This document shows positions 60,845 to 64,000 of a stretch of 64,000 bases of DNA, piece by piece; positions within the stretch are counted from its first letter, which is position 1, and each line of letters opens with the position of its first letter. The DNA is from Rhynchopus euleeides (taxonomy: Eukaryota > Euglenozoa > Diplonemea > Diplonemida > Diplonemidae), in assembly GCA_963210315.1 (NCBI GenBank), contig OY723255.1, forward strand, positions 1,488,001 to 1,552,000, in the 5' to 3' direction. The notes under the pieces were generated by a model. The model was not told where the DNA came from, did not search any database, and saw only the letters and a program-made list of their open reading frames with translations. Both the position numbers and the translations under genes were made by a program.

Positions 60845-63800
60845 ATGTCTCTCATGGGGAAGCAGGGCCAGATCGCCTCCGAGAGAAGCGAGGTGATCGA
60901 GAAGCTCCTGTTGGTCCACAAGAGCATCAGCGCCCGGATGCGCCACACGGTGCAGCAGTGGCAGGGCGCCCTCCTCCGCCGCGCCGCGACCCGGGGCAAC
61001 AACCGCGGGGGGAAGCGCAAATTCCAGCTCTCCTGCCCGCCCCCACCGCAGGCGCAGCAGCAGGGCCAGCAGGGGGCACGCCACAACCCCGCTGCGACGC
61101 TGCGAACCTCCCCCCTAGGCGACATCCACGGCGTCTCCTCCAACAGACGCCCGGGCAGCGCCGCCCCGCCTGGCGGTGGGGATGCCATTTCAAAACGCCA
61201 GCCGGCTGCCCCCGGGGGTGTCCCAGGGGAGGTCTATTCCGAAATGGACCCTGTGTTCAGCGACATCCTCAACCTATTCCGCTCCCATGGGGATGAAAAC
61301 TCCCCGGGGATGTGCGAGTCGGAGTTTCTCAACATCTTCGGATCCGCTTTCCTCCCCGATGCAACGCCTGAGGAGAGATCGAGCTGGTTCGTCAGCCTCG
61401 ACTACGATGCGAACGGGATAGTCGGCTGGGACGAGTTCTGCACATTCCTCATGTCTACGAAGCACACCCCCACCGTTGCCGACACCGAGGAGCATGCTTA
61501 CTCAAAAATCCCTGCTCTCTACGAAGGGAAGGGCCACCGCGAAGGGATAACCCACATCATCCACAACACCACCACCGATGTGTACTACTCTGCGGGGATG
61601 GATGGTGCGGTGTACCTCTGGTCTCCCACATCGCTTGCATGCAGCGGGAGGCTGGTGCATCAGTGCCCCCCGGGTGCGCAGATTAACGACATGCGTTGGG
61701 TTCCCAGCCTCAACAGGCTGTATGTCCTCCAATCCGACACAACACTCTCGGTGTACGACTGCGGTGTATTGGGGCGGGGGCGGGATGGGTTGACCAAGCT
61801 CCTCCGTGGCGTCGACGGGTCTGCCCCGCGCGATGGGAATGGCTCCGCCATCCGGCACCGCCCGCAGGTCCAACGCGTCGTGGAGTCAGTCACAGACGCC
61901 TCGCGCCAGGGCTTCACCCCAGACCTCGCCGCCGTGCTGCGCGGGAAAGCGCCTGTATCCAAAGGGAAAGGCGGGCAGGGCACTTCCGCACACTCCCTCG
62001 CCGCCCTCAAGGCACGCCTCGCCCACCTCGCAGCGGGCGACTCGGAAGACCCACCGCACGGAGGTGCCGGGGGAGCAGGGTGTGACTCTGTGGTGCAGTC
62101 GTATGGCGACGTGGAGGAGATTCCGGTGGAGCGGGATGTGCAGCTCTGCGAGGCCCTGCCGCTGTATGAGCTGTCGAAGCCGGCGCTGACGCTGGACTAT
62201 GCGACCTGGGCGGGCGGGGGGAGCTATTTTATCGGGACGGATGGGGGGACGGTGAACCACTACAGCGCGAAGAAGGTGGAGTCGATCGACTACACCACGC
62301 CGCACCGCGCGACGAAGTGGAGGGTTCACAGCCCTTCGGAGTATGTCACGAGAGTGCAGGCTGTGCCGTGCCTGGATGGGTTCATCTCCTCTTCAACCGA
62401 TGAGACGGTGCAGCTGTTCAACATCGAGAAGTGTGCTTCATACGTCAGGCTGCACGACGAGACGTGCGTGACCCCGGTGCACGGGGGCGCGCGTCGGAGC
62501 AACAAGGGGGTGTTTGGGTTCGATTATTCCCCGGAGCTGAACCTGCTGGCGACCTGGGGGGAGAACCGGAAGTTTGTCATCTGGAACCCGCTGACCGCGA
62601 CATGCCTCTACCACAGGATGGAGCACATGCGCTCCCTGACCCAGGTCATGTTCAAGCCGAACTACCAGCTCATCTCCGTGAGCATCGACAAGACGATCAA
62701 GATCTGGGACACCCGCACCTTCCGCTGCGTGCAGACCCTGGTGGAGAAGCAGTCGAAGCTGCGCGACGAGCAGTTCCGCTGCCTCACGTGGGACAACGAG
62801 AGGCAGACCATCGTCACGGGGGGGACGGAGCCTGTCCTGTTCCGCATGCAGTCGGTTCAGGAGAGGGTGGAGGCAGGCATCAACGTGCACCGCCAGCTGC
62901 AGGGGCACGTCCGGCCCGTCCTCTCTGTCCTGGTCCTCCCCACGTCGGGCCACATCGCAACGATCGACCGTGATTCAGTCGTGACATGGGAGCTGGCCAC
63001 AGGGCACCGCGTTGCTCTCTGGTACCCCGAGTTCCTCGAGGGCGGCCAGCACAAGCTCACGACAGCGTGTGTCAGCATGAGCGATCGCCGCTTGATCCTC
63101 TGCTGCGACAACGGGTCGCTGTACCTCGTGAACTGCATGAAGAAGATCATCCTCCGGGTGTGCCACGCCGCCGACACCGAGGTGATGTCCTGTCTCTGCC
63201 TCACCCCGCGGCACGGCCTGACGGGCCCTGAGGACCATCTGATCTGCGCCGGCACCACGACAAAGATTGCCGTCTTCCGCGACGAGCTGAAGATCTCTAA
63301 GATCGGGTCGGAATCGAAGCCGCTCTCCAACATGTCCCTCGAGAATTACGGGCATGCCCTGGCGCTGTCCTTCGTCGCACCCGCGAGGCTGATCGTGGGG
63401 ACATCGAAGGGGCTCCTTGTCCTGTTCAGCCTCAGCAACATGACCCTCGTGTCGGTGGGGAACGAGCCGGACATGCTTGCCTCGAAAGGCCTCTCCCACC
63501 TCGTCACCGCAGTCACCGGCGGGCGGCTCGGCGGGGCGAAGTTCCTTCCCCCCCAGCAGCAGCAGCAGCAGGACCTCCCTGCATCCACCCCGGCGACAGG
63601 GCAGCTCCAGCCGACCAGCCGCGGCACAGCCAGCGCCGCCGCGCCCCCCGCTGTCGGGTCCCCGCCCCAAAAGTCGGCGCAGTTCACCCTGCCTGCTGCA
63701 GGCGACCTCTTCTCTGCGGTGGTCTCCGAGCCCCCGGCAGCAGGGTCGCAGCAGCAGCAGCAGCAGCAGCAGCAGGCTCCGCACGACCAGCTCAGCGCCG

Positions 63801-64000
63801 CGGGTTCCCCCTCTGTCTTCCGCGATCCCAGCGCATCGTGGTGCACTACGTCAAGCGGGGTTGCCGCTTCCCCTCTCAGCCCGTTTCCCGGGGCAGCCTC
63901 ACCACTGAATGAGGAGGGCTGCTCCGCCGCCCATTCTGGCGAAGGGGCCACCGCCCCACCCCCTGCCGCCGCTGCCCCTTCGAAAACCCCGAACATACTG
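60845..64000 (+). CDS. EF-hand/WD40 protein, WDR49/CFAP337-like (1052+ aa, open at window end)
   Basis: One uninterrupted frame from the ATG at 60845 (an in-frame stop ends at 60835, so this is the first possible start; a second ATG is at 60854). After a basic, Gln/Pro-rich N-terminus comes a calcium-binding EF-hand loop at residues 186-197 (DYDANGIVGWDE) with a degenerate partner before it (about 148-165). From about 230 to 900 there are WD40-type blades, for example VYYSAGMDGAVYLW, DGFISSSTDETVQLF, YSPELNLLATWGENRKFVIW, QLISVSIDKTIKIWDTR and LQGHVRPVLSVLVLPTSGHIATIDRDSVVTW. This order (EF-hand, then a double propeller) matches the WDR49/WDR64/EFCAB8 group, whose algal member is a ciliary protein, so an axonemal role is a fair inference. 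The tail is Gln/Ala/Pro-rich with CAG runs at about 63558-63575 and 63748-63774. The C-terminus is not in the window. Confidence 0.85.
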   Translation, partial: MSLMGKQGQIASERSEVIEKLLLVHKSISARMRHTVQQWQGALLRRAATRGNNRGGKRKFQLSCPPPPQAQQQGQQGARHNPAATLRTSPLGDIHGVSSNRRPGSAAPPGGGDAISKRQPAAPGGVPGEVYSEMDPVFSDILNLFRSHGDENSPGMCESEFLNIFGSAFLPDATPEERSSWFVSLDYDANGIVGWDEFCTFLMSTKHTPTVADTEEHAYSKIPALYEGKGHREGITHIIHNTTTDVYYSAGMDGAVYLWSPTSLACSGRLVHQCPPGAQINDMRWVPSLNRLYVLQSDTTLSVYDCGVLGRGRDGLTKLLRGVDGSAPRDGNGSAIRHRPQVQRVVESVTDASRQGFTPDLAAVLRGKAPVSKGKGGQGTSAHSLAALKARLAHLAAGDSEDPPHGGAGGAGCDSVVQSYGDVEEIPVERDVQLCEALPLYELSKPALTLDYATWAGGGSYFIGTDGGTVNHYSAKKVESIDYTTPHRATKWRVHSPSEYVTRVQAVPCLDGFISSSTDETVQLFNIEKCASYVRLHDETCVTPVHGGARRSNKGVFGFDYSPELNLLATWGENRKFVIWNPLTATCLYHRMEHMRSLTQVMFKPNYQLISVSIDKTIKIWDTRTFRCVQTLVEKQSKLRDEQFRCLTWDNERQTIVTGGTEPVLFRMQSVQERVEAGINVHRQLQGHVRPVLSVLVLPTSGHIATIDRDSVVTWELATGHRVALWYPEFLEGGQHKLTTACVSMSDRRLILCCDNGSLYLVNCMKKIILRVCHAADTEVMSCLCLTPRHGLTGPEDHLICAGTTTKIAVFRDELKISKIGSESKPLSNMSLENYGHALALSFVAPARLIVGTSKGLLVLFSLSNMTLVSVGNEPDMLASKGLSHLVTAVTGGRLGGAKFLPPQQQQQQDLPASTPATGQLQPTSRGTASAAAPPAVGSPPQKSAQFTLPAAGDLFSAVVSEPPAAGSQQQQQQQQQAPHDQLSAAGSPSVFRDPSASWCTTSSGVAASPLSPFPGAASPLNEEGCSAAHSGEGATAPPPAAAAPSKTPNIL

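Noticed and set aside
59538-60896. A 452-codon plus-strand frame before the EF-hand gene
   Set aside because: Composed of G- and C-run translations (GGGGGGE, PPPPPP) and overlapping repeats. It overlaps the true start of the EF-hand gene in another frame.

Overview
The window looks like a nuclear scaffold of a GC-rich protist with intron-poor protein genes. Every long host gene I can support lies on the + strand: a WD40 gene array, an adenylate cyclase, a low-complexity protein, three isoleucyl-tRNA synthetases and an EF-hand/WD40 protein. Several start codons sit just after a polypyrimidine tract ending in AG. The one-way gene order, uninterrupted frames, acceptor-like sites and a cyclase whose catalytic motifs resemble kinetoplastid enzymes suggest Euglenozoa (kinetoplastid or diplonemid grade) with spliced-leader trans-splicing. 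This is inference: no rRNA, tRNA or spliced-leader gene was found, and another trans-splicing lineage such as dinoflagellates is not excluded.

Layout. 1-3.0 kb: a TTAA-flanked MITE and dispersed repeats. 3.0-20.1 kb: a tandem family of about 375-390 residue proteins with a ubiquitin-like N-terminus and a seven-bladed WD40 propeller (six intact genes, one frameshifted, two fragments), plus a more distant relative at 11.0 kb. Shared spacer blocks, a segmental duplication and small repeats lie between them. 20-24.3 kb: repeats and three inverted-repeat elements. 24.36-26.48 kb: a membrane adenylate cyclase. 27-29 kb: repeats and a TA-flanked MITE. 29.8-31.2 kb: a His/Gln-rich protein. 31.4-32.8 kb: a minus-strand Cys/His-rich frame next to a 200-N assembly gap. 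33.7-34.2 kb: a relic of an IleRS locus. 34-37.8 kb: several MITE-like elements and short repeats. 37.9-57.9 kb: three IleRS genes in tandem, separated by a 2-kb TA-flanked element with two minus-strand frames, three identical 156-bp repeats, a MULE-like MITE, a LINE tail and gene fragments. 60.8 kb to the end: an EF-hand/WD40 protein, open at the window edge.

Two gene systems stand out. The ubiquitin-like/WD40 array has a near-constant N-terminus and framework, while variation is concentrated in the inter-strand loops that form one propeller face. That is the pattern expected of a diversifying recognition family kept homogeneous by gene conversion. The IleRS trio has an identical catalytic core but different ends. 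A small W..RYCP...WW...SRLG domain is at the N-terminus of copy A, at the C-terminus of copy B and absent from copy C, which keeps a GST-C-like N-terminus.

Among the repeats, the main puzzle is a 50-100 bp unit carried on the + strand inside several short elements whose terminal repeats are otherwise unrelated.
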